A DNA stretch of 64,000 nucleotides from Proteus sp. FME41 (lineage in GTDB: Bacteria > Pseudomonadota > Gammaproteobacteria > Enterobacterales > Enterobacteriaceae), in NCBI RefSeq assembly GCF_014897315.1, contig NZ_JABUYL010000010.1, positions 104,181-168,180 of the forward strand, read 5' to 3'. The translations under genes and the position numbers were made by a program. This document shows positions 50,108 through 59,677 of the stretch, piece after piece. Below the pieces are notes generated by a model. The model did no database searches. It saw only the letters and a list, made by a program, of their open reading frames with translations, and was not told where the DNA came from. The stretch's first letter is position 1. Every line of letters begins with the position of its first letter.

Positions 50108-50668
50108 TTACTGATTAAATACTTGTTGTTTTATTGCTGAAATATCCACTTCTTCTAAATACTGAACAATATTAGGAAAAAAAAGCTCGTGATAACCATA
50201 CTCTTTTTTTCTTAATTCAGTAATTGCTTGCTCTTTTGTCCAATTTTCAAATATTAGTCGATACATTGCTATAACAGTTCCTGTGCGATCACTACCATGC
50301 CAACAATGTACTAACACAGGATCAGACGTATTATTTATTTTGCGCAATACCGCAATAATATCCTCATCTGTTATTCTACCTGCGTTCATTTTTACTTGAA
50401 AAGCTTCTAGTTGCGTGTTCTTTACATCATCACTATCACTGTGATATTCACGTAAATTAATAATCGTCTTTATTCCTTGGGTTTCCAACCATTTCATTTC
50501 ACCAGGTGTCGGTTGCCCTGAACGATAGACTTTTTCCGATACTTGATAAAAATTTTCAGGCGGTACAAGAAGATCTGTTGGCCTTGAATTACACCCCACC
50601 AGCAGAAAGAAATAAGCAATAAATAAAAACTTTAAATATCGAATATCATTAATTGATTTTATGTCCAT
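50108..50668 (-). CDS. Lipoprotein dual-specificity (tyrosine-type) phosphatase
   Basis: A 186-residue exported phosphatase. The N-terminal hydrophobic segment ends in a lipobox FFLLVGC, with Asn at +2 (outer-membrane sorting expected). The catalytic signature is VHCWHGSDRTGTVIAMYR (HCx5R), and the upstream general-acid loop lies around LREYHSDSDD. It resembles small bacterial dual-specificity phosphatases of the YP_/DSPn-like group; the substrate (protein, phosphoinositide or sugar phosphate) is unknown. It lies next to tRNA-Arg. Confidence 0.82.
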   Translation of the reverse strand: MDIKSINDIRYLKFLFIAYFFLLVGCNSRPTDLLVPPENFYQVSEKVYRSGQPTPGEMKWLETQGIKTIINLREYHSDSDDVKNTQLEAFQVKMNAGRITDEDIIAVLRKINNTSDPVLVHCWHGSDRTGTVIAMYRLIFENWTKEQAITELRKKEYGYHELFFPNIVQYLEEVDISAIKQQVFNQ

Positions 50669-50787
50669 ATAAAAACCTAAATTTATTGTTGGTTATTAAA
50701 CGAGGAAGTAAAACAATAACGATAATAGCGTGAATTGATAAACACTGCTCTAGGAATAATTTTTAAATTTACAGAATGAGTAATAGA

Positions 50788-50862
50788 TGGCGTTCCCTAC
50801 AGGAATCGAACCTGTAACTAGCCCTTAGGAGGGGCTTGTTATATCCATTTAACTAAGGGAAC
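50788..50862 (-). tRNA. argW: tRNA-Arg (anticodon CCU)
   Basis: The minus strand starts GTTCCCTTAGTTAAATGGA, has an anticodon arm with loop CTCCTAA (anticodon CCT), a T arm with GGTTCGATTCC and an encoded CCA (50788-50790). It corresponds to E. coli argW, at the same place after mlaA. In E. coli argW is a prophage attachment site; no integrase is here. Confidence 0.97.
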
Positions 50863-51057
50863 ATACGTAGAAAAGTCAAGTATGGCGTATGGACGGGCTG
50901 TATTTTACCCCCCTCACTCTCTATTAATCAAGTTTTAACGCACTGATATTGGAAGGAATTTTTTTGTTTCTTTTTTGAACAATATAATTTAACTTAAAAA
51001 GCACCTGATAAATATCATCATCACTGATTATCTTTGTTCTTATATATGTCTATTTTA

Positions 51058-51834
51058 TTAAAACTCATTCAATTGTTTTAAAAACAATTTTGGTGAATAT
51101 CCCATCTCTTTATTAAACATTGCACTAAAGGCGCTCGGATTTTCATAACCCAACTCTAAAGCAACTTCAGTGACTGAATCTCCTTTCTTTAAAGCGGTTA
51201 ATGCATACATTAAACACGCTTTTTGACGCCAATCTCGAAAAGAAAGCCCCGTTTCCTTATGAAATAAACGCGTAAAAGTACGTAAGCTCTTATTTAATTT
51301 TTTAGCCCACATTTCTGGCGTAGTACGAATATTCGGCTGTGACATAAATTCAGTACACAATGCATCTAATAAAGCATGTTGTGGCAATGGCGTAAAATAA
51401 GGTAATGGTTTGGCCTGAGCTAGTTCATGACAAAGTAATGTTAGCAAAGCGCTATCTCGTCCGCCTAAATCATAAAGTAAAGGAAGTTCATTGGCTGAAA
51501 GTAATAGCTGATGAAGCAAAGGAGAAACTTGTAAAACCTCACAATATTCTGAATGGCGAGGAATTTTATTAGGCTCAATATAAAGACTATAAGTGCTACT
51601 GCCCAACATTAATACTTGATGCACTTTTTCTGCGGGGATCCACACACCGCTATAAGGCAATACAATCCATTGACCATCTTCTGTTTTAACTTTCATGACC
51701 CCATTAGGGGCATACAAGAATTGCGCTCGTCGATGATGATGAGCTTCAAGTAATGTGTCATAAGGATAATCAGAGCCTAATGCCAAAATATCGCGAGGAA
51801 GATTATCCACACTGTTGATATCGATATTACGCAT
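51058..51834 (-). CDS. AraC-family regulator with N-terminal cupin
   Basis: A 258-residue regulator: N-terminal cupin (HHHRRAQFLYAPNGVMKV, GVWIPAEKVHQVLM) and C-terminal AraC DNA-binding domain with two helix-turn-helix motifs (TPEMWAKKLNKSLRTFTRLF and SVTEVALELGYENPSAFSAMF). It diverges from a TauE/SafE permease 105 bases away and probably controls it. It resembles the regulator at 28240-29022 in build but is clearly a different protein. Confidence 0.85.
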   Translation of the reverse strand: MRNIDINSVDNLPRDILALGSDYPYDTLLEAHHHRRAQFLYAPNGVMKVKTEDGQWIVLPYSGVWIPAEKVHQVLMLGSSTYSLYIEPNKIPRHSEYCEVLQVSPLLHQLLLSANELPLLYDLGGRDSALLTLLCHELAQAKPLPYFTPLPQHALLDALCTEFMSQPNIRTTPEMWAKKLNKSLRTFTRLFHKETGLSFRDWRQKACLMYALTALKKGDSVTEVALELGYENPSAFSAMFNKEMGYSPKLFLKQLNEF

Positions 51835-51844
51835 AATATTTAAA

Positions 51845-51870
51845 TTGTCCTAAATTCGTATAAACTTGTC
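51845..51870. promoter_or_regulatory. TTGTC direct repeats between AraC gene and permease
   Basis: AATTGTCCTAAATTCG and AACTTGTCATTATCGC contain TTGTC at 51845 and 51866, 21 bases apart, the same word and period as at 29044-29072. Confidence 0.4.
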
Positions 51871-51938
51871 ATTATCGCGTGGGTAAGCCATCACTTTATT
51901 CTATATTGTTAATCTCCTGACTCAACAGGAGATTTGAA

Positions 51939-52742
51939 ATGACAATCTGGCTGATTTCTTTTGGTTTAATTTCAGGCATCACAACATGGTTATTTGGCTT
52001 TGGCGGTGGCTTTGTCACTGTTCCCTTACTCTATACACTTATTCTGACACTTTGGGGAATAGACAGTTTACCTGCCGAACATGCCATGCAAATAGCCGTT
52101 GCTACTTCTGCATTAATTATGTTGTTTTCCGCCACAGTGACAACGCTTAAACACCATAAAGCCAAAAGACTGGATTGGAATATTATGTTCATTCTTTTTA
52201 TTGGGATTGCTTTTGGGGGCATTATAGGGGCGTTGCTTGCATTAACCGTTGAGGGTAACTGGATAAGATGGATTTTTATTAGTTATCTTTTCATTACCAT
52301 TTTAGATTGCTATTTTCGTCCCGGTTTTATGGCTCCTACTCACAACTCAAAAAAAGTAACTAAAACAAGAGAAACGGTTAATGGCACAGTGATTGGTATT
52401 ATCGCTGCTTTTCTAGGCGTTGGTGGCAGTGTAATGACGGTTCCTTTATTGCGTCGTAGAGGTACCTCAATGGTACAGTCTGCGGCGATAGCAAATGCAT
52501 TAACCTTACCTTTAGCACTCACCGCAACATTCACTTATATCGCTCTTTCTTTTACCTCACCGTTAAATAATGAGTCTGGTTTTGTTGGTTATATTTGGCT
52601 AAAAGCGGCACTTATTCTGATTTGTAGCACATGGGTTGGTTTGAAGATCTCTGAACGCTTTTTATCTCGCATTCCTGATAAATGGCATGCAAGAGTTTAT
52701 CCCCTACTGTTGAGTCTAGTTTTAATCATCATGCTATTTTAA
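51939..52742 (+). CDS. TauE/SafE-family permease
   Basis: A 267-residue inner-membrane permease with about eight spans and the repeated family motif (TWLFGFGGGFVTVPLLYTL; FLGVGGSVMTVPLLRRRGTS with QSAAIANALTLPLAL). Members are implicated in sulfite, sulfoacetate or other organic anion export. It is paralogous in family to yfcA but distinct. The AraC-type neighbour suggests substrate induction. It is not present at this place in E. coli. Confidence 0.85.
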   Translation: MTIWLISFGLISGITTWLFGFGGGFVTVPLLYTLILTLWGIDSLPAEHAMQIAVATSALIMLFSATVTTLKHHKAKRLDWNIMFILFIGIAFGGIIGALLALTVEGNWIRWIFISYLFITILDCYFRPGFMAPTHNSKKVTKTRETVNGTVIGIIAAFLGVGGSVMTVPLLRRRGTSMVQSAAIANALTLPLALTATFTYIALSFTSPLNNESGFVGYIWLKAALILICSTWVGLKISERFLSRIPDKWHARVYPLLLSLVLIIMLF

Positions 52743-53596
52743 TTTTTTCTTTTATAGAGAAGATGTAAAAGAAGTCATATTGGTAATACATAAATATAGG
52801 TGACTTTCAGTATTCAATGGAAGTCGCTTTTTTAACATATTACTAATCTTTTTCCTACGCACATTCACTCAGCATTAATGTTATTGAAATGTATGAAGCA
52901 TATAGCCTCCTTTTTTGACAATTCCAAAACAGTTTAATAACGATTAATATCGTTAATTAATATTTAAACATAATGAATAATAATTTATAAATTGTCTTGT
53001 ATTTGGTATCAGTTTAGTTACGTTTCTCTAATCACTTTTTATGTAAAATGTCACTGATTTATTTTTTATTTTATTTGTATTTATTATCAAAATAATAAGT
53101 TATCTATATTTATAAAAATATAAATTACATAAAAATTAGATTTAAACAACATCAATAATATTATTTATTATAGTTTTTAAATAACAAATTAATTACAATA
53201 AAATGATAAATCGATATGTAAATAATTATATATCGACATCTATTTTTATTAAATTTAAACCATTATTAATGATATATTTAAAATACACTTTAACAAAAGA
53301 GATTAATGGTATAACCAAATGAATTATAAAGAACAAACCGTTACTGTTATATCTACTTAAATAGTACTATTTATCTCTTAATATTTATAAAAGAGTTCAG
53401 TAAAAGAAAATAATTATCATTTGATTTTGTCTATTTTAGTTAATTTAATTAGTGATATTTATTAACGTCTTATTCTCTATTATTTATTATTTACAACCAA
53501 CTCATCACTTATGGATTAATAAAATGGAGACGCCTTCAAATATTTATTTAACCGTCCGTATATAATATTTAGCTATAAGAAGAAACTGGAGGTTAT
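52743..53596. other. AT-rich region upstream of phsA
   Basis: About 850 bases without a gene, extremely AT-rich. A TATAAT at 53561-53566 lies 31 bases before phsA, but no good -35 stands at 17 bases, which suggests activator dependence. I looked for an FNR site (TTGAT-N4-ATCAA) and saw none that was convincing. Confidence 0.5.
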
Positions 53597-55876
53597 ATGA
53601 GTATTAGTCGTCGTTCTTTCATTAAGGGGATGGGGATAGGATGTGTGGGTTGTACCGTGAGTAGTTTACCACCGGGTGCACTTGCATTTAATCCTATAGA
53701 TTCTCTTAAGGGTCAATCAAAATTAACACCAAGTCTATGTGAAATGTGTTCCTATCGTTGCCCTATAGAAGCACAGGTTGTTAACAATAAGACCGTTTTT
53801 ATCCAAGGAAATCGAAACGCAGAACACCAAAGTAGCCGAGTTTGTGCAAGAGGCGGAAGTGGTGTTAGCCTTGTTAACGATCCGAACCGGATTGTCAAAC
53901 CCATGAAACACAAAGGTCCACGAGGCGCTGGTGAATGGGAAGTCATAAGCTGGGAACAGGCTTATAAAGAAATAGCAGAAAAAATGAACGCCATAAAACA
54001 GAACTATGGCGCTGAAAGTATCTCTTTTTCATCTAAATCAGGTTCACTCTCTTCTCACCTTTTCCATTTGGCAGCCGCTTTTGGTTCTCCAAATACCTTT
54101 ACACACGCATCTACTTGCCCAGCAGGTAAGGCTATCGCCGCATCAGTGATGATGGGAGGCGACCTTGCAATGGATTTAGCAAATTCAAACTATATCCTTT
54201 CTTTTGGGCATAATCTTTATGAAGGTATTGAAGTTGCTGAAACACATGAACTGATGACAGCACAAGAACGTGGAGCTAAATTAGTCAGCTTTGATCCGCG
54301 TTTATCGGTTGTTTCAAGTAAAGCGGATGAATGGTTTGCCATTCGCCCTGGTGGTGATTTACCGGTTCTAATGGCAATGTGCCATATCTTAATTAAAGAA
54401 GATCTCTACGATAAAGAGTTTGTTGAGAAATTTACGGTTGGTTTACCACAATTAAAAGAAGTTCTACAAGATACCACGCCAGAATGGGCTCAAGCACATT
54501 CTGATGTGCCAGCTAAAGATATTGTTCGTATTGCTCGTGAGATTGCAGCGAAAGCGCCTCACGCACTGATTATGCCTGGTCACCGCGCAACCTTTAATAA
54601 AGAAGAAATTAATATGCGTAGAATGATCTTCACCTTCAATGCCTTACTCGGCAACATTGAACGTGAAGGTGGTATGTATCAGAAGAAAGCAGCGACAAAA
54701 TACAATAAATTAGCGGGTATTGAAGTTGCGCCTGAATTAGCAAAACCAAGCGTTAAAGGTATGCCTGAAATTACCGCAAAACGTATTGATGCAACAGCTC
54801 CTCAATTTAAGTACATCAATAAAGGTGGCGGTATTGTTCAATCAATTATCGATTCAACATTAGAAGCCGTGCCGTATCAAACAAAAGCATGGATTATGTC
54901 TCGCCATAACCCATTCCAAACAGTGAGTTGCCGTCCTGAGCTAGAGAAAGCCGCACAGAAATTAGACTTAATTGTTAGCTGTGATGTGTATTTAAGCGAA
55001 AGTGCCGCTTATGCCGATTATCTTTTACCTGAATGTACCTATTTAGAACGCGATGAAGAAGTTGCTGATGTTTCAGGTTTGAATCCCGCATATGCATTAC
55101 GCCAACAAGTTGTCGAACCGATTGGTGATACTAAACCAAGTTGGTTAATTTGGATGGAATTAGGTAAAGCATTAGGATTAGAAGCCTATTTCCCTTGGGA
55201 AAATATGGGGGTAAGACAGCTTTATCAAGTTAATGGTAGTGAAGCACTTTATAAAGAAATGCATAAAAAAGGTTATATTTCTTATGGTATTCCACTCTTG
55301 TTACGTGAGCCTTCTTATGTAAAAGCCTTTGTTGAGCAATATCCAGATGCCATTAAGCATGTTGATAGCAACAATACAATGGAAAAAGCCCTCTCCTTTA
55401 AATCACCAAGTGGCTTAATTGAAATCTACTCTGAAGAATTAGAAAGCCGTTTAGAAAACTACGGTATTCCACGCTTCCACAACTTCCCATTAAAAGAAAA
55501 AGACGAGCTTTATTTTATCCAAGGTAAAGTCGCCGTTCACACTAATGGCGCAACACAATATGTACCGTTACTTGCTGAATTAATGTGGGAAAATCCTGTT
55601 TGGCTTCATCCTGAAACTGCCAAAAATCATGGTATTAAACATGGTGATGAAATCATTCTAGAAAACAGTATAGGTAAAGAAAAAGCACACGCTTTAATCA
55701 CCGAAGGCATTCGCCCTGATACCGTCTTTGTTTATATGGGATCTGGCGCAAAAGCAGGTGCAAAAACAGCGGCGACTACAACAGGTATTCACTGTGGCAA
55801 CTTATTACCTCATGAAATTAGTCCTGTATCGGGTACTGATGTGCATACATCAGGTGTCAGAATTAGTCGAGCTTAA
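53597..55876 (+). CDS. phsA: Thiosulfate reductase molybdopterin subunit PhsA
   Basis: Periplasmic catalytic subunit that reduces thiosulfate to sulfide and sulfite (H2S production). A Tat signal is present ([13 protein letters not shown]), then an Fe-S binding set Cys48, Cys51, Cys55 and Cys83 (CEMCSYRC...RVCARG), and the molybdenum ligand Cys174 in [11 protein letters not shown]. It matches Salmonella PhsA in length (759 against 758) and over the whole sequence. It is the first gene of phsABC, with AGGAGG-like ribosome site (CTGGAGG). Confidence 0.95.
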   Translation: MSISRRSFIKGMGIGCVGCTVSSLPPGALAFNPIDSLKGQSKLTPSLCEMCSYRCPIEAQVVNNKTVFIQGNRNAEHQSSRVCARGGSGVSLVNDPNRIVKPMKHKGPRGAGEWEVISWEQAYKEIAEKMNAIKQNYGAESISFSSKSGSLSSHLFHLAAAFGSPNTFTHASTCPAGKAIAASVMMGGDLAMDLANSNYILSFGHNLYEGIEVAETHELMTAQERGAKLVSFDPRLSVVSSKADEWFAIRPGGDLPVLMAMCHILIKEDLYDKEFVEKFTVGLPQLKEVLQDTTPEWAQAHSDVPAKDIVRIAREIAAKAPHALIMPGHRATFNKEEINMRRMIFTFNALLGNIEREGGMYQKKAATKYNKLAGIEVAPELAKPSVKGMPEITAKRIDATAPQFKYINKGGGIVQSIIDSTLEAVPYQTKAWIMSRHNPFQTVSCRPELEKAAQKLDLIVSCDVYLSESAAYADYLLPECTYLERDEEVADVSGLNPAYALRQQVVEPIGDTKPSWLIWMELGKALGLEAYFPWENMGVRQLYQVNGSEALYKEMHKKGYISYGIPLLLREPSYVKAFVEQYPDAIKHVDSNNTMEKALSFKSPSGLIEIYSEELESRLENYGIPRFHNFPLKEKDELYFIQGKVAVHTNGATQYVPLLAELMWENPVWLHPETAKNHGIKHGDEIILENSIGKEKAHALITEGIRPDTVFVYMGSGAKAGAKTAATTTGIHCGNLLPHEISPVSGTDVHTSGVRISRA

Positions 55877-55890
55877 GGAAAAAAATAACG

Positions 55891-56469
55891 ATGAATAACA
55901 ATGATAAACACTTTGTCATGCTACATGATGAAAAACGCTGCATTGGATGCCAAGCTTGTACCGTTGCATGTAAAGTCATCAATGACATTCCTGAAGGATT
56001 TAGCCGACTTCAAGTTCAAATTCAAGGCCCACATAACGATGAAGCGGGTCACCCACATTATCAATTTTTCCGCGTTTCATGTCAGCACTGTGAAGATGCA
56101 CCTTGTGTTTCAGTTTGCCCTACTGGTGCCTCTTTTATTGATGAAAATGGCATTGTACAGGTCAAAAAAGAGCTGTGTATTGGCTGTGATTACTGTGTGG
56201 GTGCTTGCCCTTACCATGTGCGTTATATCAATCCAATGACACATATCGCAGATAAATGTAACTTCTGTTCTGATACTCGACTAGCTGAGGGTGAATTACC
56301 CGCATGTGTATCAGTATGTCCAACAGATGCACTTGCATTTGGCCGTATTGATTCACCTGAAATTCAGGCTTGGATCAAACAAAAATCCGTTTATCAATAC
56401 CAATTAGATAATGTCGGAAAACCCAGTTTATTCCGTCGTAAAGAAATCCATCAGGGAGATAAAGCATGA
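55891..56469 (+). CDS. phsB: Thiosulfate reductase electron-transfer subunit PhsB
   Basis: A 192-residue polyferredoxin that carries electrons from PhsC to PhsA. Four cysteine groups are visible: [35 protein letters not shown], and CNFC with PACVSVCP, for four 4Fe-4S clusters. It has no own signal peptide and should be co-exported with PhsA. It lies 14 bases after phsA and overlaps phsC by four bases. Confidence 0.94.
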   Translation: MNNNDKHFVMLHDEKRCIGCQACTVACKVINDIPEGFSRLQVQIQGPHNDEAGHPHYQFFRVSCQHCEDAPCVSVCPTGASFIDENGIVQVKKELCIGCDYCVGACPYHVRYINPMTHIADKCNFCSDTRLAEGELPACVSVCPTDALAFGRIDSPEIQAWIKQKSVYQYQLDNVGKPSLFRRKEIHQGDKA

Positions 56470-57245
56470 CTAGCATCTGGGGAGCAGAGCTCCATTATAC
56501 GCCAGATTATTGGCCTGTATGGTTAATGGCAGCCGGTTTATTAATCGTAGCCATGATAGCAGTCTTAGTGATCCATGGCTTACTGCGCTATGCCCTTGCA
56601 CCAAAACACTCAGGCCATTATGAAGAAGAACGCGTTTATTTATATTCTAAAGCTATTCGCTTTTGGCACTGGGGCAATGCACTACTCTTTATCTTATTGT
56701 TATTAAGTGGATTTTTAGGGCATTTCTCTATCGGGAATGTCACTTCAATGGTATTACTGCATAAAATCTGTGGTTTTGTGCTTATTGCATTCTGGATTGG
56801 TTTTATTCTTATCAATTTAACCACCAGCAATGGCGTGCATTATAAAGTGAGACTGAATGGGCTAATTGGTCGTTGCATCAAACAAGCTCGCTTTTATCTT
56901 TATGGCATAATGAAAGGTGAACCACATCCTTTTGCAGCAACTGAAACAGATAAATTTAATCCGCTTCAACAACTCGCTTACTTAGGTGTGATGTTTGGTT
57001 TAGTGCCGCTGTTACTTGTTACTGGATTATTATGTTTATATCCTGAAGTACTTGGTGAAGGCTATTGGATGCTAAAAGCACACTTAGTATTAGGTATTGT
57101 GGCATTAATGTTTATTTGTGCACATATCTACTTATGCACACTGGGTGATACTTTCACACAAACATTCCATAGTATGGTTGATGGTCATCACCGCCATCAA
57201 AAACATGATAACCCACATTCAGCAGCAGAAAAAACCGAGCATTAA
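56466..57245 (+). CDS. phsC: Thiosulfate reductase cytochrome b subunit PhsC
   Basis: A 259-residue membrane anchor with about five spans and conserved histidines for two b-type haems ([47 protein letters not shown]). It oxidises menaquinol and feeds PhsB. The ATGA overlap with phsB implies translational coupling. A His-rich tail ([13 protein letters not shown]) is at the C-terminus. Confidence 0.93.
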   Translation: MTSIWGAELHYTPDYWPVWLMAAGLLIVAMIAVLVIHGLLRYALAPKHSGHYEEERVYLYSKAIRFWHWGNALLFILLLLSGFLGHFSIGNVTSMVLLHKICGFVLIAFWIGFILINLTTSNGVHYKVRLNGLIGRCIKQARFYLYGIMKGEPHPFAATETDKFNPLQQLAYLGVMFGLVPLLLVTGLLCLYPEVLGEGYWMLKAHLVLGIVALMFICAHIYLCTLGDTFTQTFHSMVDGHHRHQKHDNPHSAAEKTEH

Positions 57246-57283
57246 TCACTCGTTATTCTGTACATTATAATTGCAGTTCTAAA

Positions 57284-57311
57284 ATGCCCGTATCGTCAAC
57301 GGGCATTTTTT
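57284..57311 (+). terminator. Terminator of phsABC
   Basis: AATGCCCGT (57284-57292) / ACGGGCATT around ATCGTCA, followed by TTTTTGAT, about 38 bases past the phsC stop. Confidence 0.85.
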
Positions 57312-57426
57312 GATCTGAATTCAAAAATAATTTCATAATTTTATTATTAGCAAATATATCATTTTATTTACATGTTATTCGGTGTATAGTCGGCGCCCAA
57401 TCTCATTATATAAAAACTTATACAAT

Positions 57427-57475
57427 GATGCACGCCTCATTAGGTTTGTGGCGAGCATCGTTATATATTTTTTTT
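57427..57475 (+). promoter_or_regulatory. Terminator-like hairpin in the leader of the TonB receptor
   Basis: GATGCACGCC (57427-57436) pairs with GGCGAGCATC (57450-57459) apart from one A-A mismatch; a 13-base loop separates them. A U-rich run (TTATATATTTTTTTTC) follows. It lies 48 bases before the receptor start and after the phs terminator, so it may attenuate the receptor transcript. Confidence 0.55.
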
Positions 57476-57523
57476 CATATCGATAAGTTTATATAATTAA
57501 AAAATACACTTTGGGAGTCTATC

Positions 57524-59665
57524 GTGAAGAAATTTATTATTTCGACAATAGCTTGTGCTATAGCACAAACATTAGCTGTTTCAGCAAGTGTAGCCGCTGA
57601 AAATGCTGAAAAAATTGTCGTTACTGCACAACTTGTGAATAACAGTGGATCCGGTGCTGGGTTTATTACTCGTGACGTTGATATGGGACCATTAGGTGAG
57701 AAAAAATGGTTAGATACACCTTACACCACAAACACTCTCACTCAATCTATGATTGAAAATCAACAAGTTACCAGTGTTGCAGAAATCTTAAAATATAATG
57801 CCTCTTCCCAAATGCAAGCACGTGGTGGTATGGATGTTGGTCGTCCCCAGAACCGTGGAATGCAGGGTAATGTTGTTGCTAACTCTCGTTTAGATGGGGT
57901 AAATATTATTTCTACCACGGCCTTTCCTGTCGAAATGCTTGAACGTGTAGATATTATAAATGGCCTAACAGGTTCACTTTATGGGCCAGCAAGTCCAAGT
58001 GGACAATTTAATTTCACACAAAAACGCCCAACCTTAAAACGCTTAACCTCACTGAATGCAACTTATGTCAATGATAACCAATTTAAAGGCCATCTTGATT
58101 TAGGTGGTTACATTGATGACAGCAATACTTTTGGTTATCGCATTAATCTAATGCATGATGAAGGTAAAGGTTATGTTGCTGGTAGTAAAACACGTCGCCA
58201 GCTTATTAGTACTGCTTTTGATTGGAATATCTCTTCTGATACTGTACTAGAAGTGAACTTTAGTGATTATTGGTTTAAAAAAATGGGTTATCCGGGTGCT
58301 TTTTCTTATGGACCTAAAGTCACCACATTACCTGATGCGCCAGATCCAACTAAAGCAGGCTATGGTCAAGCTTTTGCGGGTGTTGATCTTCATACCAGAA
58401 CAGTTAGTAGCCGACTAAAACATGATTTTAATGAAGATTGGCAAATACATGCTGCAATCGGCTATCAGACTGCCGATCGCGGATTTCGTTCCGTTTCTAA
58501 CCAGCTAAGTAATGATGGTAAGCAATTTACACCAACGTTATCCGTTCCTGCTACTTATGGTCGTTTTACTGTTTTAAGTCATTCTATCAATGTTAATGGT
58601 CATGTCATGACAGGCGCGCTATCTCACGATTTAATTCTGGCAACTAGCGGTTATCGGTGGGATATTTACGGAGCAAATGGCAACGATCTGAAATTTACAT
58701 TACCAACTCAAGATATTAATAACCCGAATCGATATGATGATCCTTCTCATGAAGGCTTCTATACTGGTAGTGCTCGCACCAAAAACAGTCGCTCACACGT
58801 TCAATCAGTCACTTTAGGTGATACCGTAACGTTTAACCCTCAATGGTCAGTAATGGGATCATTAAGCCAAAACTGGATCAGAGAAACGTCATATCGTGCA
58901 GGCGGATCAAATCATACTGAAAATGGATTGAGCCCTGCTGTTGCATTAATGTTTAAGCCTATTCCTGAAGTCATGACTTATATTTCTTATGCCGATTCGT
59001 TAGAAGAAGGTGATTCTGCACCAGACAGTGCCGATAACAAAAATGAAATACTAAAACCTTATCGTAGCGAGCAGTGGGAAATGGGCGTTAAATCACAATT
59101 GGGTGATCTGAATTTAAATGCGGCTATTTTCCAATTAGAGCGCCCTTTTGCTTATGTGGGTAACGATAACGTATTTAAAGAACAAGGCAAACAACGCAAC
59201 CGTGGATTAGAGCTGATTGCAAATGGAAAAGTCACTAATGAGCTTTTTGTTTTCAGTAGCATGACTTGGTTAGATCCAACCTTAACCAACACAGGCAATA
59301 CTCAAACACAAGATAAAGATGTTGTGGGTGTACCAAAATACCAAGCTAATTTATTAGCTGAATACCACTACCCTACTTTACCTAATGTTATCTATAGCGC
59401 CAATATTCACTACACAGGCAAGCGCGCGGCAAACACCACCAATACAATGTGGGCAAAAGCCTATACCACGCTTGATCTTGGTGCTCGTTATCAAACCCAG
59501 TATTGGGAAAAGAAAACCACTTTCCGTCTTAATTTAGATAATGTCACTAATGAGCACTATTGGGCATCTATCTTCTCAGGTAACCAAAATGGGGCAATTG
59601 GTGGTGCTAATGCCTTCTTAGGCACACCTCGCCAAATTTCCGCTTCTGTCAGTATTGAACTTTAA
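57524..59665 (+). CDS. TonB-dependent siderophore-type receptor
   Basis: A 713-residue outer-membrane receptor. Signal peptide MKKFIISTIACAIAQTLAVS..., cleavage near SVAAENA; a TonB box-like EKIVVTAQ; a plug domain (about 65-180, with MLERVDIINGLTGSLYGP and SGQFNFTQKRP); and a 22-strand barrel to the C-terminus. The start is GTG at 57524 behind GGGAG. The ligand is unknown: the plug fits the siderophore family, but no biosynthesis genes are near. Expected to be iron-regulated, yet no convincing Fur box was found. Confidence 0.85.
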   Translation: MKKFIISTIACAIAQTLAVSASVAAENAEKIVVTAQLVNNSGSGAGFITRDVDMGPLGEKKWLDTPYTTNTLTQSMIENQQVTSVAEILKYNASSQMQARGGMDVGRPQNRGMQGNVVANSRLDGVNIISTTAFPVEMLERVDIINGLTGSLYGPASPSGQFNFTQKRPTLKRLTSLNATYVNDNQFKGHLDLGGYIDDSNTFGYRINLMHDEGKGYVAGSKTRRQLISTAFDWNISSDTVLEVNFSDYWFKKMGYPGAFSYGPKVTTLPDAPDPTKAGYGQAFAGVDLHTRTVSSRLKHDFNEDWQIHAAIGYQTADRGFRSVSNQLSNDGKQFTPTLSVPATYGRFTVLSHSINVNGHVMTGALSHDLILATSGYRWDIYGANGNDLKFTLPTQDINNPNRYDDPSHEGFYTGSARTKNSRSHVQSVTLGDTVTFNPQWSVMGSLSQNWIRETSYRAGGSNHTENGLSPAVALMFKPIPEVMTYISYADSLEEGDSAPDSADNKNEILKPYRSEQWEMGVKSQLGDLNLNAAIFQLERPFAYVGNDNVFKEQGKQRNRGLELIANGKVTNELFVFSSMTWLDPTLTNTGNTQTQDKDVVGVPKYQANLLAEYHYPTLPNVIYSANIHYTGKRAANTTNTMWAKAYTTLDLGARYQTQYWEKKTTFRLNLDNVTNEHYWASIFSGNQNGAIGGANAFLGTPRQISASVSIEL

Positions 59666-59677
59666 GAGGATAACAAA

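Noticed and set aside
50788..50862. Prophage or island inserted at tRNA-Arg(CCU)
   Set aside because: E. coli argW is such a site, but no integrase and no duplicate of the tRNA 3' end was seen on either side.
52743..53596. FNR or NarL sites before phsA
   Set aside because: Expected for an anaerobic reductase, but no TTGAT-N4-ATCAA-type site was found on reading.
57312..57523. Fur box before the TonB receptor
   Set aside because: AT-rich partial matches (for example around ATAATTTCATAAT) exist, but none fits the GATAATGATAATCATTATC consensus well enough.
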